Part shown: piece after piece, positions 40,932 through 50,321 of the stretch
How the letters are laid out: each line of letters begins with the position of its first letter
Position numbering within the stretch: the first letter of the stretch is position 1
Assembly (NCBI GenBank): GCA_934589225.1
Contig: CAKTNS010000009.1
Location: forward strand, 1 to 61,641
DNA: 61,641 nucleotides
Direction of reading: 5' to 3'
From: an uncultured Oscillospiraceae bacterium
GTDB lineage: Bacteria > Bacillota > Clostridia > Oscillospirales > Oscillospiraceae
The notes under the pieces: model-generated
The model's input: only the letters and a program-made list of their open reading frames with translations
Databases searched by the model: none
What the model was told of the DNA's origin: nothing
Translations under genes and position numbers: made by a program

Positions 40932-42323
40932 ATGAAAAAGAGAATTACCAGCCTTTGCGCCGTCGGTCTGGCCCTGGCGTTGCTGCCCGGCTGCGGGAGC
41001 AGCCAGGAAAGTCCCGCACCTACCAGCGTGAACCAGGCCATGCTGATTGAAAAAAGTACCCAGGAGCAGACCGAATACCTGCTTCCCGAAACCTTCACCG
41101 GCCACTGGGTCAGCCAGGAGGGGCGGCTCACCATCGATGCCCAGGCCCAGGTGGTGGCGGAGCAGGGCACGGCCCTCCCCACTGCCACCGTGACCCCCAG
41201 GGAGTTTACACAGGAGGATGTGGAGAACCTCTTGAAGGTGTTTTTGAAGGGGGAGCCGCTTTATAGCCATATACCGACCAAGCAAGAGCTGCGGGACTGG
41301 TTGGATTACATCAACTCCCCGGAATGGCAATCAGACCCCGACAGCCCGGAACGCTCCCCGGAGCAGTTGGCCCAGCGCCGCAAGGAATTGAACGACTATT
41401 ACACTGCGGAAATTGAAAAAGCCCCGGAGGAAAAGCTTATTGTCCACGGCTTTTACGACTCTGATGACCCCACCCACATTAGCGGACAGGCTACAGTAGA
41501 CGGTGAAGAATATGATGTAAGCATTCGAAATACCTCCGAATATTTCACCCCTGACGCATTCATCACCATGAAAAAGTTCAAATACGGTAGTGAAAACAAA
41601 AATTGGGGTGATTGCTCCAAAGATGAAGCCATCGAAAAGGCGGACCGGCTCATGGCCGCCCTTGGATTTGACCACATGGCCCTGGATGCTGTTTATCAGA
41701 ACACCGGCGACAGCGACAAGGGTACATGGTCCCTCTTTTATGTTCCAACGGTCAATGGTTTTCCTGTCTCCGGAGTCTGCGAGCAACATGGGGATTCCAC
41801 CGGTGTGACCCACAGCCAATACTGGACCTACCGTTGTTCCGAATCGGGCAACGCAGATTCTGTGTACTGGCCATTGGAGTACATTTGGATGTGTGTAGGC
41901 AAAGACGGTATCTTGTCCTTTGAATGGTCTGCCCCCTCCACCGAACCCATCCTCCGGGAATCCGCTACAGCCCTTCTTCCCTTTGAAGACATTGCTTCCA
42001 TTGCAAATACCATGCTTCCCCTGGTGGTCACGGGTCCGAAGAGCGGCTTCAGCCTTACCGAAACAGACGCAAACAGCGGCAAGGAGACCCGCATGGACGT
42101 AGACATCACCAAGGTCTCCCTGTCCCTGATGCGCATTCGGGACAAAGGCTCCATGCAGGGTACCATCGTCCCCGTCTGGGATTTCTGGGGGACCAGCGAT
42201 TGGTATGACGTTGCCCCCAACAAATGGGGTTACAACGAAAAGGGCACGAATTACACCACCCAGCCCATGCTGACCCTGAACGCCATTGACGGAAACGTGG
42301 TCAGCCGGGAGTTTGGGTATTGA
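40932..42323 (+). CDS. Tandem lipoprotein 1 of 3 (DUF6034-like)
   Basis: 463 residues. Signal KKRITSLCAVGLALALLPGC with lipobox LPGC; the mature part starts GSSQES. No catalytic motif is evident; the protein is acidic and probably sits on the outer face of the membrane. It resembles uncharacterised Clostridial lipoproteins (DUF6034 is my best but unverified family guess). AAAGGAAG ribosome site. Differs from lipoprotein 2 at about ten residues by eye. Immediately downstream of a two-component system, which may regulate or sense through it. Confidence 0.75.
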   Translation: MKKRITSLCAVGLALALLPGCGSSQESPAPTSVNQAMLIEKSTQEQTEYLLPETFTGHWVSQEGRLTIDAQAQVVAEQGTALPTATVTPREFTQEDVENLLKVFLKGEPLYSHIPTKQELRDWLDYINSPEWQSDPDSPERSPEQLAQRRKELNDYYTAEIEKAPEEKLIVHGFYDSDDPTHISGQATVDGEEYDVSIRNTSEYFTPDAFITMKKFKYGSENKNWGDCSKDEAIEKADRLMAALGFDHMALDAVYQNTGDSDKGTWSLFYVPTVNGFPVSGVCEQHGDSTGVTHSQYWTYRCSESGNADSVYWPLEYIWMCVGKDGILSFEWSAPSTEPILRESATALLPFEDIASIANTMLPLVVTGPKSGFSLTETDANSGKETRMDVDITKVSLSLMRIRDKGSMQGTIVPVWDFWGTSDWYDVAPNKWGYNEKGTNYTTQPMLTLNAIDGNVVSREFGY

Positions 42324-42605
42324 CCGATGGGGGAATCATTCACCCTCACAGGTTCTATTCGGAACGTGGCGGGCGGCAGATTGCCGCCCCTACGGCAATG
42401 CACCAAGTTTTCTACATTTTACGGACGCGAAACTATAATGGATACGCCGAAAATACGGTATTTCGGAACAAATGTATTGTAGGGGCGGCAACCTGCCGCC
42501 CGCCACGTACCGATACCTGAGCCGTATCAAGCAAACGGTATTTCGTTGTACATCCGTATCCGTATCGTCCCACGGTGCCAGCCCCCTCGCCGGGGTGGGA
42601 AAACT
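42324..42605. repeat. Repeat-rich spacer between lipoproteins 1 and 2
   Basis: Carries two inverted copies of the GGCGGGCGGCAGATTGCCGCC module (about 42370 and 42485) and the CGTATCGTCCCACGGTGCCA leader, closely matching the spacer before lipoprotein 1, so gene plus leader was duplicated together. No gene seen. Confidence 0.7.
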
Positions 42606-42623
42606 TTGAAAGGAAGTGTCACC

Positions 42624-44015
42624 ATGAAAAAGAGAATTTCCAGCCTATGCGCCATCGGTCTGGCCCTGGCGTTGCTGCCCGGCTGCGGGAGCAGCCAGGA
42701 AAGTCCCGCACCTACCAGTGTGAACCAGGCCATGCTGATTGAAAAAAGCGCTCAGGAGCAGACCGAATACCTGCTTCCCGAAACCTTTACCGGCCACTGG
42801 GTCAGCCAGGAGGGGCGGCTCACCATCGATGCCCAGGCCCAGGTGGTGGCGGAGCAGGGCACGGCCCTCCCCACTGCCACCGTGACCCCCAGGGAGTTTA
42901 CACAGGAGGATGTGGAGAACCTCTTGAAGGTGTTTTTGAAGGGGGAGCCGCTTTATAGCCATATACCGACCAAGCAAGAGCTGCGGGACTGGTTGGATTA
43001 CATCAACTCCCCGGAATGGCAATCAGACCCCGACAGCCCGGAACGCTCCCCGGAGCAGTTGGCCCAGCGCCACAAGGAATTGAACGACTATTACACTGCG
43101 GAAATTAAAAAAGCCCCGGAGGAAAAGCTTATTATCCACGGCTTTTACGACTCTGATGACCCCACCCACATTAGCGGACAGGCCACGGTAGACGGTGAAG
43201 AATATGATGTAGACATTCGGAATACCTCCGAATATTTCACTCCCGACGCATTCATCACCATGAAAAAGTTCAAATACGGTAGTGAAAACGAAAATTGGGG
43301 TGATTGCTCCAAAGATGAAGCCATCGAAAAGGCGGACCGGCTCATGGCGGCCCTTGGATTTGACCACATGGCCCTGGATGCTGTTTATCAGAACACCGGC
43401 GACAGCGACAAGGGTACCTGGTCCCTCTTTTATGTTCCAACGGTCAATGGTTTTCCTGTCTCCGGAGTCTGCGAGCAACATGGGGATTCCACCGGTGTGA
43501 CCCACAGCCAATACTGGACCTACCGTTGTTCCGAATCGGGCAACGCAGATTCTGTGTACTGGCCATTGGAGTACATTTGGATGTGTGTAGGCAAAGACGG
43601 TATCTTGTCCTTTGAATGGTCTGCCCCCTCCACCGAACCCATCCTCCGGGAATCCGCTACAGCCCTTCTTCCCTTTGAAGACATTGCTTCCATTGCAAAT
43701 ACCATGCTTCCCCTGGTGGTCACGGGTCCGAAGAGCGGCTTCAGCCTTACCGAAACAGACGCAAACAGCGGCAAGGAGACCCGCATGGACGTAGACATCA
43801 CCAAGGTCTCCCTGTCCCTGATGCGCATTCGGGACAAAGGCTCCATGCAGGGTACCATCGTCCCCGTCTGGGATTTCTGGGGGACCAGCGATTGGTATGA
43901 CGTTGCCCCCAACAAATGGGGTTACAACGAAAAGGGCACGAATTACACCACCCAGCCCATGCTGACCCTGAACGCCATTGACGGAAACGTGGTCAGCCGG
44001 GAGCTTGGATATTGA
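42624..44015 (+). CDS. Tandem lipoprotein 2 of 3
   Basis: 463 residues, almost identical to lipoprotein 1; differences are scattered single residues (for example RRKEL to RHKEL and EIEKAP to EIKKAP). Same signal, lipobox and AAAGGAAG start context. The frame is intact, which with the matching spacer points to a recent tandem duplication or ongoing gene conversion. Confidence 0.75.
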   Translation: MKKRISSLCAIGLALALLPGCGSSQESPAPTSVNQAMLIEKSAQEQTEYLLPETFTGHWVSQEGRLTIDAQAQVVAEQGTALPTATVTPREFTQEDVENLLKVFLKGEPLYSHIPTKQELRDWLDYINSPEWQSDPDSPERSPEQLAQRHKELNDYYTAEIKKAPEEKLIIHGFYDSDDPTHISGQATVDGEEYDVDIRNTSEYFTPDAFITMKKFKYGSENENWGDCSKDEAIEKADRLMAALGFDHMALDAVYQNTGDSDKGTWSLFYVPTVNGFPVSGVCEQHGDSTGVTHSQYWTYRCSESGNADSVYWPLEYIWMCVGKDGILSFEWSAPSTEPILRESATALLPFEDIASIANTMLPLVVTGPKSGFSLTETDANSGKETRMDVDITKVSLSLMRIRDKGSMQGTIVPVWDFWGTSDWYDVAPNKWGYNEKGTNYTTQPMLTLNAIDGNVVSRELGY

Positions 44016-44322
44016 CCGTTGGGGGTGTCATTCAACCACACAGGTTGTATTCGTTGCGCACACCACCCCTTGCCTCTCCCTCTGGGAGAGGTGGCCGAGC
44101 GCAGCGAGGACGGAGAGGGTCAACGTTGATGATACCAATAACGCTGCAAGACCCTCTCAGTCACCTGCGGTGACAGCTCTCCCAGAGGGAGAGCCAAGGG
44201 TGCCTTTTCGATATGTTCTACCTCTGCGCCCATTGTTCCTACAATACGGAACGCCGTACCGCGCCTCATCCACCGCCTACGGCGGTCCCCCTTCCCCGAA
44301 GGGGAAGGTCCTATCGAAAACT
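44016..44322. repeat. Repeat-rich spacer between lipoproteins 2 and 3
   Basis: Different modules from the previous spacer: an inverted pair CCTCTCCCTCTGGGAGAGG / CTCTCCCAGAGGGAGAG (about 44071 and 44178) and a CCACCGCCTACGGCGG - CCCCTTCCCCGAAGGGG module (about 44270). No gene seen. Confidence 0.65.
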
Positions 44323-44340
44323 TTGAAAGGAAGTGTCACC

Positions 44341-45729
44341 ATGAAAAAGAGAATTACCAGCCTTTGCGCCGTCGGTCTGGCCCTGGCGCTGCTGCCCGGC
44401 TGCGGGAGCAGCCAGGAACCTCCCGCACCTACCAGTGTGAACCAGGCCATGCTGATTGAAAAGAGCGCCCAGGAGCAGACCGAATACCTGCTTCCCGAAA
44501 CCTTTACCGGCCACTGGGTCAGCCAGGAGGGGCGGCTCACCATCGATGCCCAGGCCCAGGTGGTGGCGGAGCAGGGCACGGCCCTCCCCACTGCCACCGT
44601 GACCCCCAGGGAGTTTACACAGGAGGATGTGGAGAACCTCTTGAAGGTGTTTTTGAAGGGGGAGCCGCTTTACGCTTTCTGTGCCACCAAGGCGGACTGG
44701 CAAAAGTCCATTGATTATACAAAATCCGACAAATGGCACACAGACCCGGACAAGCCGGAGCTGACTCCGGAGGAAAAGGAGGCCCGCCGTCAGGAAATCA
44801 TTGACGATTATACCAAGCGAATGGAAACGGCCCCGGAGGAAGCCCCCGTTGTCCACGGCTTTTATGATTCCGATGACCCCAAGGAAGTCAGCGGCCACGC
44901 TGTTGTGGATGGGGTAGAATATGATGTAAGCATCCGAAACAACCTGGGTGGATTTTCAACCGAGGCCCAAATCATCCGGAATGACTTTAAGTATATGAAA
45001 AAACAGGATTGGGGCGGCATTTCCAAGGAAGAGGCCATTGCCCAGGGAGAGGCCCTGATGGAGGCCCTTGGTTACAATACCACCATGGTCCTGGGCGATG
45101 CGCAGCAGTGGCACACCGGTGACTGGCAGCTGGTTTACGTACCCACCGTAAACGGCATTCCCATTCCCTGTATCCGCTCGGACCGTGTGGAAACCAACGA
45201 CGGCGTACAATACAATTCCTTCGCCTATATGAGTTACCGCAGCCAGGAAGAAACCAATCCGGACTCCGTTTCCTGGGCCATGGAGAGCATCTACATCCGC
45301 GTGGGCGGGGACGGCATCCTGTCCTTTGCCTGGGAATGCCCCAGTACGGAAGCCCTGATCCAGGAAGCCCAAACGGCCCTGATGCCCTTTGAGGAAATCG
45401 CCTCCATTGCAAACACCATGCTGCCGGTGGTGATCATCGGGCCGTCAGAGGTGCGGAGCCTGGTAGAAATCGACCGGATCAACGGCGAGGAGACCCGCAT
45501 GGACGTAGACATCACCAAGGTTTCCCTGTCCCTGATGCGCATTCGGGACAAAGGCTCCATGCAGGGGACCATCGTCCCTGTCTGGGATTTCTGGGGGACC
45601 AGCGATTGGTATGACGTTGCCCCCAACAAATGGGGTTACAACGAAAAAGGCAAGAATTACACCACCCAACCCATGTTGACCCTGAACGCCATTGACGGAA
45701 ACGTGGTCAGCCGGGAGTTTGGGTATTGA
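44341..45729 (+). CDS. Tandem lipoprotein 3 of 3 (chimeric)
   Basis: 462 residues. Residues 1-111 (signal to KVFLKGEPLY) and the last ~80 (from ETRMDVDITKVSLSL) match lipoproteins 1 and 2 almost exactly, at DNA level too. The middle ~270 residues are clearly diverged, though alignable in part (HGFYDSDDP, YVPTVNG). Constant ends with a variable centre suggest gene conversion or cassette exchange. Same ribosome site and lipobox. Confidence 0.75.
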   Translation: MKKRITSLCAVGLALALLPGCGSSQEPPAPTSVNQAMLIEKSAQEQTEYLLPETFTGHWVSQEGRLTIDAQAQVVAEQGTALPTATVTPREFTQEDVENLLKVFLKGEPLYAFCATKADWQKSIDYTKSDKWHTDPDKPELTPEEKEARRQEIIDDYTKRMETAPEEAPVVHGFYDSDDPKEVSGHAVVDGVEYDVSIRNNLGGFSTEAQIIRNDFKYMKKQDWGGISKEEAIAQGEALMEALGYNTTMVLGDAQQWHTGDWQLVYVPTVNGIPIPCIRSDRVETNDGVQYNSFAYMSYRSQEETNPDSVSWAMESIYIRVGGDGILSFAWECPSTEALIQEAQTALMPFEEIASIANTMLPVVIIGPSEVRSLVEIDRINGEETRMDVDITKVSLSLMRIRDKGSMQGTIVPVWDFWGTSDWYDVAPNKWGYNEKGKNYTTQPMLTLNAIDGNVVSREFGY

Positions 45730-46277
45730 CCGTTGGGTGGTGCCATTCAACCACACGGGTTGTATTCGTTGCGTCCCCGGAACGGCACATAGGCCGTTCC
45801 CTACGGTTTCGCTGGAACGTTTTACCTCTGCGCCCATTGTTCCTTGAATGCGGAACGTAGTACCGCGCCTCATCCACCGCCTACGGCGGTCCCCCTTCCC
45901 CGAAGGGGAAGGTCTTGGTGCTTTCCCTTCACGCCGTACCGGAAAACCAGAGCCCCGAAAGCACGGAACAAGAGCTTCCCTTGGGGGAAGCTGGCTCGCC
46001 CGGGCGAGCCTGATGAGGGCCGCGGGGAAGCGTAAAACACTCTAGAAACAGTAGGCGAATCCGTAGAAACGTTCCCATTTTGTCATTCCGACCGGAGCGA
46101 AGCGGAGTGGAGGAATCCACCACGTTGCAGAAAGTACCAACACAAGGTAAAATCTGTAACTTGAGTGGATTCCTCGGCTCATTGCGTTCGCTCGGAATGA
46201 TATGTCGGGAGATGGTTTTGCTTTATCCACACGAGTTGTATTTGCAACGCATCAATAGCAAAGCTGTAACAAGAATG
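45730..46277. repeat. Composite intergenic repeat block
   Basis: Contains GGAACGGCACATAGGCCGTTCC, CCACCGCCTACGGCGG and CCCCTTCCCCGAAGGGG modules and a GTCATTCC-family palindrome (46082-46201). About 550 bases, no gene seen. Confidence 0.7.
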
Positions 46278-46278
46278 C

Positions 46279-46310
46279 GCCCCCTTATTCCCGGGTCGGA
46301 ATAAGGGGGC
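46279..46310. terminator. Hairpin downstream of the GH25 gene
   Basis: GCCCCCTTATTCC and GGAATAAGGGGGC, 6-base loop, 5 bases past the GH25 stop. T-run weak on the minus strand, but the stem is strong. Confidence 0.6.
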
Positions 46311-46315
46311 AAAAT

Positions 46316-47851
46316 TTATTTGGCTTCGTTTAAATACCGGGTGACGCAGTAGAGGGTCTGGCCGTTGTATTCCACACGGGACCAGCCCACGTCCCGGTTG
46401 ATGCCGGTGCGTTTGACGGTGTCCTTGCTGGTGATGGTGGCCACCACCTTGGAGTCCGGGTTGTCCACCGACGGGATGGACCGGAGGTTCACCTTTTCCT
46501 TGGGGGTCACCAGGTCGTCCACTTCTTCAAACTGGGTTTTGATTTCCCCGGAGCCGGTATCCTCCAGGGGCTTGCCGTTTTCGTCTACCATCACCAGGTA
46601 GCTGGAGACGGCGTAGCAGGGGGTGTTGTTGTATTCGATGCGGGACCAGCCGTTGGAGCTGATGCCGGTGCGGCGGGCAATGTCGCCGTTCTTCAGCTCC
46701 GCCACCACCTGGGAATCCGGGTTATCTACCGAGGGCATGGAGCGCAAATTCACCTTTTCCTTGGCGGTGACCCGGTCGTTGGCGGTTTCAAACTGGGTAT
46801 TCAGGCCGTCGGAGCCTCCCTGGGCGGCAGCGGGGTCATAGTCTAAGTCCGTGGTCAGGTAGTTGGTCACGGCGTAGCAGACCTGGCCGTTGTAGAGGAG
46901 CCTGGACCAGCCGCTGGGGCTGGTGGCGGTGCGCTGGGCGGTCTGGCCGTTTAAAAGGGTAAAGAGGATCTTGCTGCTCTCCCCCTGGTCCGGGATGCTG
47001 CGCAGGTTGGTCTTTTCCTTGGCGGTCACCGTTTCCTCGACCTCCGTAAAGGTCATCAGGGCCTCCGGGTCCGGGCCTACCTCCTCCGGCGGGGTGGAAT
47101 CCCGGGGGGACTCGATGCCGTCATAGCCGAAGTAAGCAAGGTTTAAATCAATGGGCTGGCTCAGACCGCTGATGATGGCGGTTTTGGTAAACTGCCACAT
47201 GTGGTGCTTTCCGGCGTAGCTGGAAACAGGTGTCTGGGGATAGGGCTGGGCGGGGTACTGGGCCACCCAGATTTTATAGTGCTTTTCGATCCGCTCCGTT
47301 TCCCACCGGTCCTCCAGCTCGCTTTTGGAGGCGTAGAACATGCCGGTATAGCCCAGCTTTTCGATTTTCTTCAAAAAGGCCAGGGCTACGTCTGTCCGCT
47401 CTTCCTTGGTCATGGACTTCTGGCGGCTGTCCTGGTCGTCAAAGCCTTCGCAGTCGTAGACGATGGGGTAGGTAATGGGGTATTTGGCAACCAGCTCCGC
47501 CACCCACCGGGCTTCCTCCTCCGCCTCTTCTTTGGAGATGGCGGTGGAGAAGAAATAGCCCCCCATGGGGATGCCGGCCTTGCTGCCCTCCTGCAAATTA
47601 TACCGGGCGTTGCTGTCCTCGACAATGGTGCCCTCTCCCGCGGTGCGGTAGCCCAGGCGGACCATGGCAAACTTGGTGCCGGCCCCGGCCAGAGCCTGCC
47701 AATCGATGGTGCCCTGGTACTTGGCCACGTCCACCCCCATAAAGACCCCTTCCACCTCTTTGGTCTTCCGCTTGCTGCCGCAGGCGGTGAGGCCCAGAAG
47801 CATGGCACCGGCCAGAAGGTATGATAAAAGCCGTATCCAGTTCTTGCGCAT
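46316..47851 (-). CDS. GH25 muramidase-like lipoprotein with three SH3 repeats
   Basis: 511 residues. Lipobox LTAC after a signal peptide, then a GH25 lysozyme-type domain (about 38-250): GVDVAKYQGTIDW, YPIVYDCEG (catalytic acidic pair), GMFYASK and MWQFTK. Then three bacterial SH3 domains, each with EKxNLRSxP and ending WSR...Y (about 275-335, 355-420, 440-508). It would cleave the MurNAc-GlcNAc bond of peptidoglycan at the cell surface, with SH3 domains binding the wall. Being lipid-anchored suggests a role in remodelling its own wall rather than a phage lysin. Confidence 0.9.
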   Translation of the reverse strand: MRKNWIRLLSYLLAGAMLLGLTACGSKRKTKEVEGVFMGVDVAKYQGTIDWQALAGAGTKFAMVRLGYRTAGEGTIVEDSNARYNLQEGSKAGIPMGGYFFSTAISKEEAEEEARWVAELVAKYPITYPIVYDCEGFDDQDSRQKSMTKEERTDVALAFLKKIEKLGYTGMFYASKSELEDRWETERIEKHYKIWVAQYPAQPYPQTPVSSYAGKHHMWQFTKTAIISGLSQPIDLNLAYFGYDGIESPRDSTPPEEVGPDPEALMTFTEVEETVTAKEKTNLRSIPDQGESSKILFTLLNGQTAQRTATSPSGWSRLLYNGQVCYAVTNYLTTDLDYDPAAAQGGSDGLNTQFETANDRVTAKEKVNLRSMPSVDNPDSQVVAELKNGDIARRTGISSNGWSRIEYNNTPCYAVSSYLVMVDENGKPLEDTGSGEIKTQFEEVDDLVTPKEKVNLRSIPSVDNPDSKVVATITSKDTVKRTGINRDVGWSRVEYNGQTLYCVTRYLNEAK

Positions 47852-47975
47852 AGCTGTTTTCCTCTCTTGCAGCGTGATTTTCCCCCATCATACCACAAAT
47901 TCCGCCGTTCGTAAAGTCAGGGGACTGTTCACAATTTATTCTTATTTCATTCAGACTGGTTTCAGCTTCCGCCGT

Positions 47976-47981
47976 TATAAT
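47976..47981 (+). promoter_or_regulatory. -10 element of the exporter operon
   Basis: TATAAT, 39 bases before the adaptor start; no convincing -35 is visible. CTGGAGG ribosome site follows. Confidence 0.45.
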
Positions 47982-48019
47982 AAAACCATTTCGAATGCTC
48001 TTATTCTGGAGGTATCTCT

Positions 48020-49639
48020 ATGGCAAAACCAACCAAGGCCCAAAAGAGAAAACGGGCCATTCAGCGCGCCATTGCCGCCGTGGCCCTGGTGCTGGTGGCG
48101 GTGCTGGCCGGGACGCTGTATGTCCGCAAGCAGGTCCAGCGGAAAGTCACCGCCCAAAGCGGCAGCAGCATCAAATCCGCCACCGTCACCACCGGCTCCA
48201 TCAAGGCCACGGTCTCCGGCTCCGGCACCCTGGTCTGTGAGGACGTGGTGGATTTGACGGTTCCCTCCACGGTGAAGGTGGAAAAGCTTCACATCGCCCA
48301 GGGGGACACGGTGACGGCGGGCACCCTGCTGGCCGGGGTCAACAGCAGCACGGTGCTGACCTCCCTGTCCACCGTCCAGGAAGCCCTGGACGATTTGGAT
48401 GAGGATCTGCAATCTGCCAGCCGGGATACCGTCAGTTCCTATGTGAAAGCCGGTGTGGCCGGACGGGTCAAGGCGGTTTACGCCCAGGAGGGGGACCGTG
48501 TGGCGGATGTGATGTACAATTACGGGTGTCTGGCGGAGCTTTCTATGGATGGGCTTCTGGCCCTGGATATCCCCGCCGGGGCCCTCCAGCCGGGAGAGGC
48601 CCTGACCGTCACCACCTCCGACGGCCGGGAATGGGAAGGCACGGTGGATACCGTCACCGCCAGCACCGCCACTGTCCTACTGACCGATGACGGCCCCCTG
48701 GTTGGGGACACCGCCAAGGTGGGCTCCCAGGAGGGGCAGCTCTACATCCACGCCCCCTTGAAAATCACGGGCTACGCCGGAACGGTGAGCCGGGTCTGGG
48801 CCAAGGAAAACGCCAAGGTCTACGCCAGCACCACCCTCTTTACCCTGAAGGATACCTCCGACTCCGCCAAATATAACCAGCTGCTCCAGCAGCGGGCGGA
48901 CTACGAGGAGCTCTACCGGAAGCTGGTAAAGCTCTACAAAGACGGCGGCCTCACCGCAGACCAGGACGGCACCGTTGAGACCCTGACGGACCTGGATACC
49001 GTCACCCTGGGCACCGACCCCTTGGAAGAAACCACTCTTGCCACCCTGGACCCGGGGGAAAACATGTCCGTCACCATTTCCGTTGACGAAACCGACATTC
49101 TCTCCCTGGCCCAGGGGCAGAATGTGGCCCTGACGGTGGAGTCCATCGGGGAGGAAGAATATACGGGCACCGTCTCGGAAATCGATACCACTGGCAGTAG
49201 CGGTGCCTACCCCGTAAAAATCCTGCTTCCCAAGCAGACCGGCATGCTCTCCGGCATGACTGCCAAGGCGGAGGTCACCATTGAAGGCGTGGAAAATGCC
49301 CTGCTGGTGCCCAGCGACGCCATCCGGAAAACCAGCACCACCGCCTATGTCTATACGGCCTACGATGAAGAAACCGACACCTTGGGGGGCATGACGGAAG
49401 TGACCCTGGGCCTGACCAACGGCAGCCAGACGGAGATCACCTCCGGCCTCAAGGAAGGGGACACGGTATACTATACCCCCAAGGAGCAGACCTTCACCTT
49501 CGGCGGCATGACCATCACCACCGGCGGGGCCATGCCCGACATGTCCGCCATGCCGGAGGGCGGCGGCTCCGGCGGCCGGGGCGGCGGAAAGCACCCTGGG
49601 GTGTCCGGCATGACCGGCATGCCGGGGATGCCCGGGTAA
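48020..49639 (+). CDS. HlyD/MacA-like adaptor subunit 1
   Basis: 539 residues. N-terminal helix (about 17-38), then a membrane-fusion-protein layout: barrel/lipoyl halves (VSGSGTLVCEDVVDLTVPS; IAQGDTVTAGTLL), a helical/flexible centre and a C-terminal beta-barrel (MLSGMTAKAEVTIEGVENALLVPSDAI). The end is Gly/Met-rich (GMTGMPGMPG). In Gram-positives such adaptors link MacB-like ABC exporters to the wall side without a TolC. First gene of a four-gene operon. Confidence 0.87.
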   Translation: MAKPTKAQKRKRAIQRAIAAVALVLVAVLAGTLYVRKQVQRKVTAQSGSSIKSATVTTGSIKATVSGSGTLVCEDVVDLTVPSTVKVEKLHIAQGDTVTAGTLLAGVNSSTVLTSLSTVQEALDDLDEDLQSASRDTVSSYVKAGVAGRVKAVYAQEGDRVADVMYNYGCLAELSMDGLLALDIPAGALQPGEALTVTTSDGREWEGTVDTVTASTATVLLTDDGPLVGDTAKVGSQEGQLYIHAPLKITGYAGTVSRVWAKENAKVYASTTLFTLKDTSDSAKYNQLLQQRADYEELYRKLVKLYKDGGLTADQDGTVETLTDLDTVTLGTDPLEETTLATLDPGENMSVTISVDETDILSLAQGQNVALTVESIGEEEYTGTVSEIDTTGSSGAYPVKILLPKQTGMLSGMTAKAEVTIEGVENALLVPSDAIRKTSTTAYVYTAYDEETDTLGGMTEVTLGLTNGSQTEITSGLKEGDTVYYTPKEQTFTFGGMTITTGGAMPDMSAMPEGGGSGGRGGGKHPGVSGMTGMPGMPG

Positions 49640-49649
49640 GGAGGCTGCC

Positions 49650-50321
49650 ATGATCGACCTACAGGACATTTCCCGGGTCTACCAGATCGGCTCCGAAAAG
49701 GTCTACGCTCTGAACAAAGCTTGTCTACACATTGACCCCGGCGAATTCGTCAGCATCATCGGCCCCTCCGGCTCCGGCAAGTCCACTTTGATGAACATCA
49801 TCGGCTGCCTGGACACGGCGGACTCCGGTACCTATCTCTTGGACGGAACCCCCATTGAAGACTACACGGAAAATCAGCTGGCCCGGATCCGGAACCGGAA
49901 AATCGGCTTCGTGTTTCAGAGCTTCAACCTGATTTCCAAGCTCACCGCCGAGGAAAACGTGGAGCTGCCCCTGATCTACCAGAAGGTCCCCCGGTCGGAG
50001 CGGAAGGAGCGGGTGGAGCAGGCCCTGGCCCGGGTGGACCTGCAAAAGCGGGCCAAGCACCTGCCCACGGAGCTCTCCGGCGGCCAGCAGCAGCGGGTGG
50101 CCATTGCCCGGGCCATCGTCACCCGGCCCAGCCTGATTCTGGCGGACGAGCCCACCGGCAACCTGGATTCTAAAACCACCCTGGAAATCATGGACATTTT
50201 CCACGAGCTGCACCAGGGGGGCAATACCATCGTCCTGATCACCCACGATGACGACGTGGCCAAGCAGGCCAGCCGCATCGTGCGCATCAAGGACGGACAG
50301 CTTACGGAGGTGGCAGGATGA
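49650..50321 (+). CDS. MacB/LolD-type ABC ATP-binding protein
   Basis: 223 residues. Walker A GPSGSGKST near residue 37, Q-loop FVFQSFNLI, signature LSGGQQQRV near 143, Walker B LILADEPTGNLDS near 162, His switch LITHD. Typical of the MacB/FtsE-like subclass (TGNLDS). Its end overlaps the permease start by ATGA. Works with the permease as a mechanotransmission-type exporter of peptides or antimicrobials; the substrate is not evident. Confidence 0.95.
   Translation: MIDLQDISRVYQIGSEKVYALNKACLHIDPGEFVSIIGPSGSGKSTLMNIIGCLDTADSGTYLLDGTPIEDYTENQLARIRNRKIGFVFQSFNLISKLTAEENVELPLIYQKVPRSERKERVEQALARVDLQKRAKHLPTELSGGQQQRVAIARAIVTRPSLILADEPTGNLDSKTTLEIMDIFHELHQGGNTIVLITHDDDVAKQASRIVRIKDGQLTEVAG

Noticed and set aside
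40483..46277. CRISPR array or diversity-generating retroelement behind the repeats and variable lipoproteins
   Set aside because: No regular short repeat-spacer pattern, no cas genes, no reverse transcriptase or template repeat seen.
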